A stretch of DNA of 7,769 bases from Clostridia bacterium. Lineage in GTDB: Bacteria > Bacillota > Clostridia > Christensenellales > Borkfalkiaceae. Shown piece by piece: positions 1 to 5,775 of this stretch. Numbering within the stretch: position 1 is the first letter of the stretch; the number at the start of each line of letters is the position of its first letter. The notes under the pieces were generated by a model. That model made no database searches and was not told where the DNA came from. It saw nothing but the letters and a program-made list of their open reading frames with translations. The position numbers and the translations under genes were made by a program. The stretch is from positions 1 through 7,769 of the forward strand of contig CAAGGZ010000021.1 of the NCBI GenBank assembly GCA_900769545.1, given 5' to 3'.

Positions 1-32
1 CCTTTAATATCAAATAATTTAATATCTGCCAT
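1..32 (-). CDS. 5' end of a gene running off the left edge
   Basis: An ATG at position 32 opens a frame that stays open to the window edge and encodes MADIKLFDIK. It lies one base past the stop of the XRE gene, and an AAAGGAG ribosome binding site in the last codons of that gene sits 10 bases before the ATG, so the two genes are co-transcribed and probably translationally coupled. Ten residues are too few to name a family. From memory the N-terminus resembles proteins of the DUF5655/nuclease-like group, which often begin in a similar way, but this is a weak recollection and not a call. An alternative is an unrelated small protein. Confidence 0.55.
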   Translation of the reverse strand, partial: MADIKLFDIK

Positions 33-33
33 A

Positions 34-252
34 TTAATCATTCTCCTTTTGAGGTACAATTTCTACTATTTCATCCATCGTGCAGTTTAATGCAGTGCAA
101 ATCTTGACAAGCACGTCGCTTGACACTGTTGCACCGTCTTTTTTCATCTTCGCAAGCGTTGCTGTGCTTATGCCTGCCTTCGCGGCAAGGTCTTTGCTCT
201 TCATTTCCCTATCGATTAAAAGTTTAAAAAGTTTCTTATAGCTTGCAGCCAT
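34..252 (-). CDS. Small XRE/Cro-CI family HTH regulator
   Basis: A 72-residue single-domain DNA-binding protein, about the usual size of minimal Cro/CI repressors. The helix-turn-helix lies at about residues 17-40 (MKSKDLAAKAGISTATLAKM), with the typical A-x-x-A-G-I-S turn and a hydrophobic last helix (VLVKICTALNCTMDEIVEI). I chose the ATG at 252 because GAGGTGG at 256-262 lies just before it; an ATG at 264 is also in frame but lies immediately upstream of that Shine-Dalgarno sequence. The gene has its own promoter and is followed directly by another gene on the same strand, so it is likely the autoregulator of a small operon whose main product is outside the window. The operator is not proven; a 16-bp palindrome at 265-280 lies in its leader. 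Confidence 0.92.
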   Translation of the reverse strand: MAASYKKLFKLLIDREMKSKDLAAKAGISTATLAKMKKDGATVSSDVLVKICTALNCTMDEIVEIVPQKEND

Positions 253-264
253 GTTCCACCTCAT

Positions 265-280
265 AAAAATAATTATTTTT
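265..280. promoter_or_regulatory. Perfect 16-bp palindrome in the XRE leader
   Basis: AAAAATAATTATTTTT is perfectly self-complementary and lies between the -10 box and the ribosome binding site of the XRE gene. A Cro-like repressor binding here could block its own transcription. The sequence is all A and T, so part of the symmetry may be chance; the operator role is inference. Confidence 0.3.
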
Positions 281-291
281 ATATACTTATT

Positions 292-320
292 ATTATAGCA
301 CTTTCACTAAAATTTTTCAA
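292..320 (-). promoter_or_regulatory. Sigma-70 promoter of the XRE gene
   Basis: Read on the minus strand: TTGAAA (315-320), a 17-base spacer, then TATAAT (292-297), with TGC directly before the -10 box (extended -10). Five of six -35 bases and all -10 bases match consensus. It lies about 40 bases before the chosen XRE start. Confidence 0.8.
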
Positions 321-371
321 GAGTATTCGGTAAACAAATTACAAGTTCTTTTAATTTTTTTAATGCTTGAT

Positions 372-411
372 AAAAAATGAAACGCCGTTTCAGTTTTTGC
401 GAAACGACGTT
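372..411 (-). terminator. Rho-independent terminator after the first ATPase gene
   Basis: Arms 381-391 and 401-411 form an 11-bp stem with a 9-base loop. On the minus strand it is followed by TCATTTTTT (T run complementary to 372-377). One pair is a G-U wobble in the minus-strand RNA but an A-C mismatch in the plus-strand RNA, so the stem is better in the minus direction, the direction of the ATPase gene ending at 446. Confidence 0.8.
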
Positions 412-445
412 AAGTTTAGTTTAGATTTTATTTTTTACGATAAGA

Positions 446-1675
446 TTATATCATCCAAATCGGTACGATAAGATTATCTCTATCAAAAGCCCCGAATTGT
501 TCTGCCATACACAAAACTGCACCTGTACCAAGCTGCAACGGCGCACGGTCAATGACACCAAAAGTACGGATAATACGTTTATCGGGCGTTGCTGTTTTTT
601 TGATTTCCAAAGGACAAAGCCTTCCGTCGCCCTCCATAACAACGTCTATTTCCTTCGCATCCTTATCACGATAGAAGTACAAATACGGTTCAAGTCCTGC
701 ATTTTGATATCCCTTCATGATTTCGGACACCGTGAAGTTCTCTAAAAGTGCACCACTCATAGCTCCGCTTTCGGCAACCTCAGGACTTGACCATTTCGTA
801 AGATAGCACACAAGTCCTGTGTCGTAGAAATAAACCTTCGGCGTTTTAATCGTGCGCTTAAGCACGTTGTTCGAGTACGGGTGAAGCAGGAAAATAATCC
901 CGAGCGTTTCAAGAATATTCACCCACGCCTTTGCCGTAGCCATATCTATATCTGCATCGTCCGCAATCGCTTTATAATTGAGCAGTTGCGAAGTCCGCGC
1001 GGCAACTGCCGTGATAAAGCGGTGGAATTTAAGTGTGTCCACCGTTCCCGAAATATCACGCACGTCCCGTTCCACATAAGTAGAGATATAGGACGAATAG
1101 TACATATTACGGTCGGCATATAAACCCGATACGATACCGGGCATTGAGCCACACCAAATACGTTCAAATAACGTAGGCGTATCAATGGGCGCAATCTTTT
1201 TACTTTCTTCCAAAAGCGTTTCTATATTTGTTGTGAAAGGAACGCACTCCGCTCCGATGATTTCGCGTTGGGACATCGGCGACATATGCAGAAGCGCTAC
1301 GCGTCCAGCAAGCGATTCTTGCACGCCCTTCATCAAACGGAATATTTGCGAGCCTGTCATCCAAAAATCACCAGGATTATGATGTTCGTCGATATGCATT
1401 TTTATATAAGTAAACAACTCAGGCGCATACTGAACCTCGTCAATCAATACGGGGGGCTTATACATTTGTAAAAACAACGCAGGGTCGTTCTTTGCCATAT
1501 TACGTGTAGCAAGGTCGTCAAGAGATACGTACTTGCGCCCCCTATTCTCTTTTTCCGCAAGAGAACAGAGCATAGTCGTCTTCCCTGCCTGACGAGGACC
1601 AGTCAAAAGTATAGCTGAATATGACTGTGACAGCTCTAAAATTCGGTTTTCCATATGGCGGTAGATATAATTCAT
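446..1675 (-). CDS. AAA_14/DUF4143 family ATPase
   Basis: A 409-residue protein of the widespread AAA_14 plus DUF4143 class. Visible in order: Walker A GPRQAGKTT (26-34), Walker B VLIDEVQ (76-82), sensor-like MTGSQ (106-110), AGR (123-125) as a possible arginine finger, the DUF4143 segments YVERDVRDI (200-208) and VYFYDTGLVCYL (281-292), and a C-terminal PD-(D/E)XK-like fold signature (EID at 342-344, then LEIKK at 356-360). The length is normal for the family and no break is seen. No signal peptide or membrane segment is visible. I chose the ATG at 1675 because GGAGG (1681-1685) lies 5 bases before it; an in-frame TTG at 1687 is upstream of that site. It is a single-gene unit with its own promoter and terminator. 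The cellular role of the family is not settled; nucleic-acid or defence-related work is inference from the ATPase plus nuclease-like layout. Confidence 0.93.
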   Translation of the reverse strand: MNYIYRHMENRILELSQSYSAILLTGPRQAGKTTMLCSLAEKENRGRKYVSLDDLATRNMAKNDPALFLQMYKPPVLIDEVQYAPELFTYIKMHIDEHHNPGDFWMTGSQIFRLMKGVQESLAGRVALLHMSPMSQREIIGAECVPFTTNIETLLEESKKIAPIDTPTLFERIWCGSMPGIVSGLYADRNMYYSSYISTYVERDVRDISGTVDTLKFHRFITAVAARTSQLLNYKAIADDADIDMATAKAWVNILETLGIIFLLHPYSNNVLKRTIKTPKVYFYDTGLVCYLTKWSSPEVAESGAMSGALLENFTVSEIMKGYQNAGLEPYLYFYRDKDAKEIDVVMEGDGRLCPLEIKKTATPDKRIIRTFGVIDRAPLQLGTGAVLCMAEQFGAFDRDNLIVPIWMI

Positions 1676-1714
1676 AAAGTCCTCCAAGCATAATGGCGTT
1701 GCAATACTAAAAGT

Positions 1715-1743
1715 ATTATACTACAATTTTATCCGTTTGTCAA
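1715..1743 (-). promoter_or_regulatory. Perfect-consensus promoter of the first ATPase gene
   Basis: On the minus strand: TTGACA (1738-1743), exactly 17 bases, then TATAAT (1715-1720). All twelve core bases match sigma-70 consensus. A small palindrome, AATACT-AAA-AGTATT (1703-1717), overlaps the -10 edge and start site and may be an operator. Such a promoter would be very strong unless repressed. Confidence 0.88.
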
Positions 1744-1749
1744 TAGATT

Positions 1750-1788
1750 ATTCGGCTAATTTGTGACGCTTTCCAAAATTAGCCGAAT
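1750..1788. repeat. 13-bp inverted repeat just upstream of the -35 box
   Basis: Arms ATTCGGCTAATTT (1750-1762) and AAATTAGCCGAAT (1776-1788) are perfectly complementary across a 13-base loop. On the plus strand a T-rich stretch follows (TTTTTAGAGTTTTTG), as in a terminator; on the minus strand no good T run follows, although the gene ending there (1822) is on the minus strand. It lies 6 bases upstream of the TTGACA at 1738-1743, so a protein-binding site is at least as likely as a terminator. Confidence 0.75.
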
Positions 1789-1821
1789 TTTTAGAGTTTT
1801 TGTTTTTATAAATCCGTTTTT

Positions 1822-2190
1822 CTAATCTCTTTTCTTCTTATCCGTCAAATCAAAGCTTAATGCGAGTAAAAATTTAAGATTATTCTCATTTGCGCTACCG
1901 TCAAGGGCGACTGTAAGCCAGTGTTCTTTGTTCATGTGATATGCTGGAAATATTCCTTCCTGTTCCCACATTGACGGAACGATATTTGCATCGCACTTTA
2001 AGTTTACAACGTCAATTTGTCCGCCACTTTTCAAACCGATTTTGCGTTTGTCAATCGTCATAATAACGGCAAACCACTTCTTATTACTTTCGTGACGGAA
2101 TACCGCAAACGTTGGATACTTAATCCACGGATATTCGGGTTTTACACTGTAATTATCAAATACGTATTTTTCTAATCCCTGTCTGTTCAT
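1822..2190 (-). CDS. MmcQ/YjbR family protein
   Basis: A 122-residue protein, the full length for the MmcQ/YjbR family (CyaY-like fold, DNA-binding suggested). Family marks seen: YPWIKYPTFAVFRH near residues 20-33, the strand KKWFAVIM (37-44), VNLKCD (62-67) and the helix-strand HMNKEHWLTVALDG (85-98). No enzyme activity is assigned to this family that I can state with certainty. It is the last gene of the hipBA-led operon, 26 bases after the nucleotidyltransferase. No clear Shine-Dalgarno sequence precedes the ATG, so expression may depend on coupling or be weak. No convincing minus-strand terminator follows it. Confidence 0.9.
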   Translation of the reverse strand: MNRQGLEKYVFDNYSVKPEYPWIKYPTFAVFRHESNKKWFAVIMTIDKRKIGLKSGGQIDVVNLKCDANIVPSMWEQEGIFPAYHMNKEHWLTVALDGSANENNLKFLLALSFDLTDKKKRD

Positions 2191-2216
2191 TCGTTTATCT
2201 ATTACCGTTTTGTAGT

Positions 2217-2966
2217 TTATAATAAATCGATAAATATCCTATTTAATTCTTCCCAATTTTGTTCGTGCCTATCGGGAAGATTTTTTATTACTTCTTCCAT
2301 TTTAGCGATACTTTTATCAATGTAATCGTTTACTCTATCAAAACGTTTCCCCTCTGTAATTTCTGGCGTATTTATTTTCAAATCAAGCAATTTCAATACG
2401 TCAGGTTTAACGTCTTCATCTAAATATTTGTCCATAAGTGTTTTGAAAAGCATCGGCGGTGGCGTTCCTTCCGCAAGTATCCACTTGCAGGCAAGCAATG
2501 GACGAAGCACGTAAAAATATTTTTTCAACCTTACCATTTCGCCTTTCAAGTATTCGCGATAGTTGCTTTTTGCCGTACTTAAATAATGGTAAAGCCCTGC
2601 TCTTGCGACAAAATAATTATTGATAATCTTAGAAATGCTTTCCCATTCTTTGGTCGTTCTATAAATAATCGGCGAAGAATTCCATTCAAACAACGTCGGA
2701 TTTGATTTATATAATAGTTGCAATGCTTTTTTAATATCCCAACCATTAATATCAAGCGTTTCGTCCAACTGCCACTCAATTACGTCGCGTGTTTTATCTA
2801 ATCTCAAATAAAACTCTTTCGGACGCGCGTAGATAAATCTTACGTCGTAATCGCTATCGGGCGAAGCAAAACCCCACGCACGGCTACCCGATTCAATGCA
2901 ATGTAAAATCTTTATATTTTCCCGCTGTTCAATTTCATTCAGTTTTTCTCGAATCAATTCTTTCAT
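2217..2966 (-). CDS. RlaP-type nucleotidyltransferase (YcgL-like)
   Basis: A 249-residue DNA-polymerase-beta-superfamily nucleotidyltransferase of the COG3541/RlaP type. The nucleotide-binding GSRAWG is at 27-32 and the metal-binding SDYD at 38-41 (D39 and D41); GWD (75-77) and KSNPTLFEW (87-95) are family segments that follow, with a third carboxylate likely in this part (D72 is a candidate). The C-terminal half is helical. The length is normal and the active-site motif is intact. RlaP members have been linked by gene context to RNA repair; the substrate here is unknown. It sits 24 bases after bcp. The only Shine-Dalgarno-like run (GGAG) is 16 bases from the ATG, which is poor spacing, so translation may be modest or coupled. 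Confidence 0.9.
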   Translation of the reverse strand: MKELIREKLNEIEQRENIKILHCIESGSRAWGFASPDSDYDVRFIYARPKEFYLRLDKTRDVIEWQLDETLDINGWDIKKALQLLYKSNPTLFEWNSSPIIYRTTKEWESISKIINNYFVARAGLYHYLSTAKSNYREYLKGEMVRLKKYFYVLRPLLACKWILAEGTPPPMLFKTLMDKYLDEDVKPDVLKLLDLKINTPEITEGKRFDRVNDYIDKSIAKMEEVIKNLPDRHEQNWEELNRIFIDLL

Positions 2967-2990
2967 TTTATTCTAAAATATTCTCCACTA

Positions 2991-3449
2991 TTAATCGTCC
3001 AACAACGCTAAAATTTCGTCGGCGTTGGTGTTGGGCTTTACTTTGGGCATAACCGCTTGCACAATTCCTTGCTCGTCGATTAAGAACGTCGTTCGCACAA
3101 CGCCCATACTCACTTTGCCATACAACTTTTTCTCTTGCCAAACTCCGTATGCCTGAATAGCCGAAAGTTCGCTATCCGAAAGCAAAACAAACGGCAAATT
3201 ATATTTCGTTGCAAAATTAAAATGCGAATTCACGCTATCCTTGCTAATGCCGATAATCACCGCATTTTTGTTTTCGATTTCTTTATTTTTGAGCGCAAAC
3301 GCGCACGCCTGCCGAGTGCAACCGGGCGTATTATCTTTCGGGTAAAAATACAAAACCACTTTCTTACCGAGAAAATCGGACAACGAAACCATATTCCCGT
3401 TTTTATCAAGCAACGTAAACTCCGGCGCTTTCATTCCAACTTCTAACAT
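2991..3449 (-). CDS. bcp: Thioredoxin-dependent peroxiredoxin, Bcp/PrxQ type
   Basis: A cytoplasmic thiol peroxidase that reduces hydrogen peroxide and organic peroxides using thioredoxin. The active site reads FYPKDNTPGCTRQAC: the peroxidatic cysteine is C44 and the resolving cysteine C49, five residues on as in the E. coli type. VGMKAPEFTL opens the thioredoxin-like fold and VVRTTFLID carries the conserved arginine. The 152 residues are normal for Bcp. Start: AAGGAG (3460-3465) lies 10 bases before the ATG at 3449 and 7 before an in-frame TTG at 3452, so a one-residue longer form is possible. It begins 27 bases after hipA with no terminator between, so this usually free-standing housekeeping gene is here read as cargo of a toxin-antitoxin operon. 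Confidence 0.96.
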   Translation of the reverse strand: MLEVGMKAPEFTLLDKNGNMVSLSDFLGKKVVLYFYPKDNTPGCTRQACAFALKNKEIENKNAVIIGISKDSVNSHFNFATKYNLPFVLLSDSELSAIQAYGVWQEKKLYGKVSMGVVRTTFLIDEQGIVQAVMPKVKPNTNADEILALLDD

Positions 3450-3476
3450 CAATCTAACACTCCTTTTAAGCGGATT

Positions 3477-4736
3477 TTAATAACATAATGCAAATGCCGA
3501 TTTCATATATTCAATCGAACTCTTGCTTAACCCGTTTTTCTCTGCTATTTTACGCCAATTATCACGAACCGTAATCACGATTTCATCCGCCAAAACAGCC
3601 GCTTCTTTTTGGGGCATCATAAACTGTTCCGCGACTTCAACCGCCAAATCAATAGAAAGAGAATTATCTTCTTCGGAAACGTTCAAAGATAAGCTCGCTC
3701 CGTCGGGAATCGGATTTACGTCGTACAAGGCAGACAAGTTCCAACCCTTAGATGTAAGAATGAACCCGTGATTTCTTAAATGGTCGTCCGTGTTGGAAAC
3801 CGCCATATTAAATACGATTCGTCTCCAAAGTTCTTTCAAATCTTCTTTCGGTGACGCCCCGTATGCACTAATAAACGCCGCAATATCCAAATAACTCGTC
3901 CCGTCTGTTGCATTTGCTCCGTCCGTTTTGCCAAGAGCCGTCATCGCCGACATAAAATGAATTCTTTTCGTTCCATCACGGTCAAAGCGTTTTACCAAAA
4001 ACGTACTGCCAAACTTGGAAAACTTCATCAATCTCGACTGCGGAACGTTTAATCCACATAATTTTGCCAAATCGTGAACCGTCTTTTCCCACGCACCAGA
4101 ATCGTATTCGTCGTGTTTAGACGGAAATTTTGCAATCCAAAGGCTTCCGTCCACGTCCTTTACCGTTGCTTTCGGTCTTGCGCCGCCCAACGAAGAACCG
4201 GGCGCAAGTAATTGTTTCAGCCATTTACCTTCCAAAAGATTTTCGTCTTTTTCAAATTCTCTCGACGCTTCTTCCAATGTGCGCAAATTTTCAAACGGCG
4301 GTGTGGATAAATCTTTTTCGCTCGAAAGATATTCCCCGCCTTCCTCCAAAGAAAACCGCAATGCACCCATTCTCGCTTCATCGTAAACGCCCAATAAAAA
4401 ATCGCTTTCATTTAACGGTCTTGGCTTTAATCTACCTTCTTCGTTTGCTGCAATTTTTTCACGACGTTTCATTAAAATCCGTCCCCATCTATCGGGAGCC
4501 GTATCGGAAAATACACCGAAAAGAGATTTCTCCAACGGCAAATACTGTCTTCCGCTGTACAGTTGCAAGTCGTTATCAAAAAAACACCCAGCAAATTTAC
4601 TTTGCAAAAATGCCTTATCATACTCAAAAGAGAATTTTTCCGCGCCCCTTTGATAGTCGGCAAACAAGCAACCGACTTTTATCTTCACGTCAACGTCATT
4701 GTCAAAATAGACGTAAATTTTCTTTTCTTGCGCCAT
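3477..4736 (-). CDS. hipA: HipA-family serine/threonine kinase toxin
   Basis: A 419-residue HipA-like kinase; characterised HipA proteins phosphorylate translation factors such as glutamyl-tRNA synthetase and cause growth arrest, but the target here is unknown. The N-terminal couple_hipA region includes FGVFSDTAPDRWGR (73-86). The glycine-rich loop APGSSLGGARPKA (178-190) carries serines that could be autophosphorylated. K203 in WIAKFPS matches the ATP-binding lysine; the catalytic loop NTDDHLRNHGF (315-325) supplies D317 and N322; D339 in LYDV is the metal-binding aspartate. All key residues are present, so it looks active. Its ATG is 3 bases after the antitoxin stop and AAGGAGG lies within the end of the antitoxin gene, so translation is coupled, as expected for a toxin. 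The symbol is by family. Confidence 0.94.
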   Translation of the reverse strand: MAQEKKIYVYFDNDVDVKIKVGCLFADYQRGAEKFSFEYDKAFLQSKFAGCFFDNDLQLYSGRQYLPLEKSLFGVFSDTAPDRWGRILMKRREKIAANEEGRLKPRPLNESDFLLGVYDEARMGALRFSLEEGGEYLSSEKDLSTPPFENLRTLEEASREFEKDENLLEGKWLKQLLAPGSSLGGARPKATVKDVDGSLWIAKFPSKHDEYDSGAWEKTVHDLAKLCGLNVPQSRLMKFSKFGSTFLVKRFDRDGTKRIHFMSAMTALGKTDGANATDGTSYLDIAAFISAYGASPKEDLKELWRRIVFNMAVSNTDDHLRNHGFILTSKGWNLSALYDVNPIPDGASLSLNVSEEDNSLSIDLAVEVAEQFMMPQKEAAVLADEIVITVRDNWRKIAEKNGLSKSSIEYMKSAFALCY

Positions 4737-4739
4737 ACG

Positions 4740-5060
4740 TTAATCCTCCTTCTTTTTCGCACGTTGACGAACGGGTAGCTTTAAATCCTGCATGGTTCGC
4801 CCCCACACGTCGTCTTTTGCAACCAATAATAAATCTTTGTCCATATTATTCAGCGCATGCAAAACAGCAGCGTAATACCCAATAGCGACGGACGAACTTC
4901 CGTTTTCAATCGACCATAACGTTGCCCTACTGATATTAGCACGTTCACAAACTAATTCCATCGACAAATTTCTTCTAAGACGGGCCAATTTAATTTGCTC
5001 GCCCATTTGCGCCAATATTTTTTGCGTTTCGGGAAATAAAACTACCGTTTTTCTTTTCAT
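4740..5060 (-). CDS. hipB: HipB-like XRE antitoxin/autorepressor
   Basis: A 106-residue partner of HipA. The helix-turn-helix is at about 21-56 (LSMELVCERANISRATLWSI), and the end is basic (KLPVRQRAKKKED), plausibly a flexible tail contacting toxin or DNA. HipB proteins bind and inhibit HipA and repress their own promoter. I chose the ATG at 5060 because AAGGAG (5067-5072) lies 6 bases before it; an in-frame TTG at 5066 directly abuts that site. It is first in a five-gene operon with a consensus promoter flanked by symmetric repeats, fitting autoregulation. E. coli HipB is about 88 residues, so this one is slightly longer. Confidence 0.9.
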   Translation of the reverse strand: MKRKTVVLFPETQKILAQMGEQIKLARLRRNLSMELVCERANISRATLWSIENGSSSVAIGYYAAVLHALNNMDKDLLLVAKDDVWGRTMQDLKLPVRQRAKKKED

Positions 5061-5090
5061 CTTCAACTCCTTGAATAAAAGAATTTTTGA

Positions 5091-5145
5091 TTACGTTTAT
5101 TATTATAAACTATTATCATCTATTTGTCAATAATAATTAACGTTA
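5091..5145. promoter_or_regulatory. Paired operator-like repeats around the hipB promoter
   Basis: TTACGTTTATTATT (5091-5104) and AATAATTAACGTTA (5132-5145) are inverted copies matching at 12 of 14 positions. One lies over and after the -10 box, the other just upstream of the -35 box, with centres 41 bp apart, close to four helical turns. Within this, GTTTAT-TATT-ATAAAC (5095-5110) is a perfect 6-4-6 palindrome over the -10 box. These are good candidates for HipB/HipBA binding; the protein assignment is inference. Confidence 0.55.
5102..5130 (-). promoter_or_regulatory. Perfect-consensus promoter of the hipBA-bcp operon
   Basis: On the minus strand: TTGACA (5125-5130), 17 bases, TATAAT (5102-5107), all twelve core bases matching consensus. 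It lies about 40 bases before the hipB start. It is the only clear promoter found upstream of the five-gene run. Confidence 0.88.
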
Positions 5146-5243
5146 TTTTTAATTTTCAGAAACATTAATATACCAAAACCTCCTTATATACATTTTACCC
5201 GATGCAATATAATACGAGAATGTTTATATCACTTTTACACTAT

Positions 5244-5283
5244 TATTACGGAAAACATTGACAAGTTTCATTTTTTCGTAATA
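5244..5283. repeat. 12-bp inverted repeat at the pseudogene break
   Basis: TATTACGGAAAA (5244-5255) and TTTTTCGTAATA (5272-5283) pair with one G-T wobble across a 16-base centre that contains TTGACA (5258-5263). The right arm ends two bases before the point where the truncated ATPase remnant begins. Confidence 0.6.
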
Positions 5284-5284
5284 T

Positions 5285-5521
5285 TTGGAAGTAGATTTTG
5301 TGTGCAACAAAGGTAATCAACGCTATTACATTCAATCTGCCTTCTCTATTCCTAGTGCTGAAAAAATGGCACAAGAGCAAGCGTCACTTGACCGTATAGA
5401 CGACTCTTTTAAGAAAATCATTATTACGCAAGACAGGACAAAACTTTGGAGAAATGAAAAAGGTTATGTTATTATGAACATTTTAGATTTCCTTCTCAAA
5501 GAAAACAGCCTTGAATTATAA
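5285..5521 (+). pseudogene. C-terminal remnant of a third DUF4143-type ATPase
   Basis: The 78-codon frame opens with EVDFVCNKG and continues RYYIQSAFSIP, then SFKKIIITQD and ILDFLLKENSLEL at the end. This is the C-terminal nuclease-like part of a DUF4143 ATPase subfamily different from the two intact copies in this window. The upstream ATPase (Walker A and B) and middle domains, roughly 300 residues or more, are missing: a stop lies in frame just before (5279-5281), no Shine-Dalgarno or ATG is present, and only a TTG happens to precede EVDF. The end is intact and followed by a good terminator. It is the only gene-like feature here on the plus strand. It is read as a decayed gene cut by deletion or insertion at about 5285. 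Confidence 0.82.
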
Positions 5522-5528
5522 TTTTTTC

Positions 5529-5555
5529 GGGATTGCAAACGCAATCCCTTTTTTT
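5529..5555 (+). terminator. Rho-independent terminator after the remnant
   Basis: GGGATTGC (5529-5536), loop AAAC, GCAATCCC (5541-5548), then seven T (5549-5555). The 8-bp perfect stem and T run make this a textbook terminator in the plus direction, 7 bases after the remnant's stop. Confidence 0.93.
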
Positions 5556-5590
5556 ACAGCAAAGACGCAGTTATAAAAAACGCGCCTAAC

Positions 5591-5664
5591 CATCAAGGAT
5601 TTGCTCGCTCGTTCCCCCAAAGTCCCCAATAGCATAAAAAACCTGATTTTTTCAGGTTTTTCAT
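5591..5664 (+). repeat. Direct repeat, copy A (diverged, about 74 bp)
   Basis: Matches 7371-7443 in the same orientation: CAAGGATTT, then a 20-base block starting GTTCCC and ending CCCAAT with 17 of 20 identical, then CCTGA, a T-rich loop, and CAGGTTTTTCA. The copies lie on either side of the second intact ATPase gene. Origin unknown; it may be a junction or end sequence shared by insertions. Confidence 0.6.
5637..5661. terminator. Bidirectional terminator hairpin
   Basis: AAAAACCTGA (5637-5646), loop of five T, TCAGGTTTTT (5652-5661). On the minus strand it gives a stem followed by a TTTTTT run, suitable for ending the ATPase transcript that stops at 5776; on the plus strand it has five T. 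The hairpin is part of direct repeat copy A. Confidence 0.7.
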
Positions 5665-5775
5665 AAGGTTATGTCTCTTTAATTCTTCGCAATATTTTTT
5701 ACCGAAGCGCGTTCTACAATATAGCACTTTTCCTTGTTACGCGAAATCTCTTTTCCTTGCTTGTTCAATCTTTCA

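Noticed and set aside
4130..4885. 251-codon plus-strand frame across hipA and hipB
   Set aside because: It is the antisense shadow of the hipA/hipB genes, which carry clear kinase and helix-turn-helix motifs; it shows no motif of its own.
5258..5286. Plus-strand promoter driving the ATPase remnant
   Set aside because: TTGACA is present at 5258-5263 but no good -10 box occurs at a suitable distance, and the frame behind it lacks a ribosome binding site.
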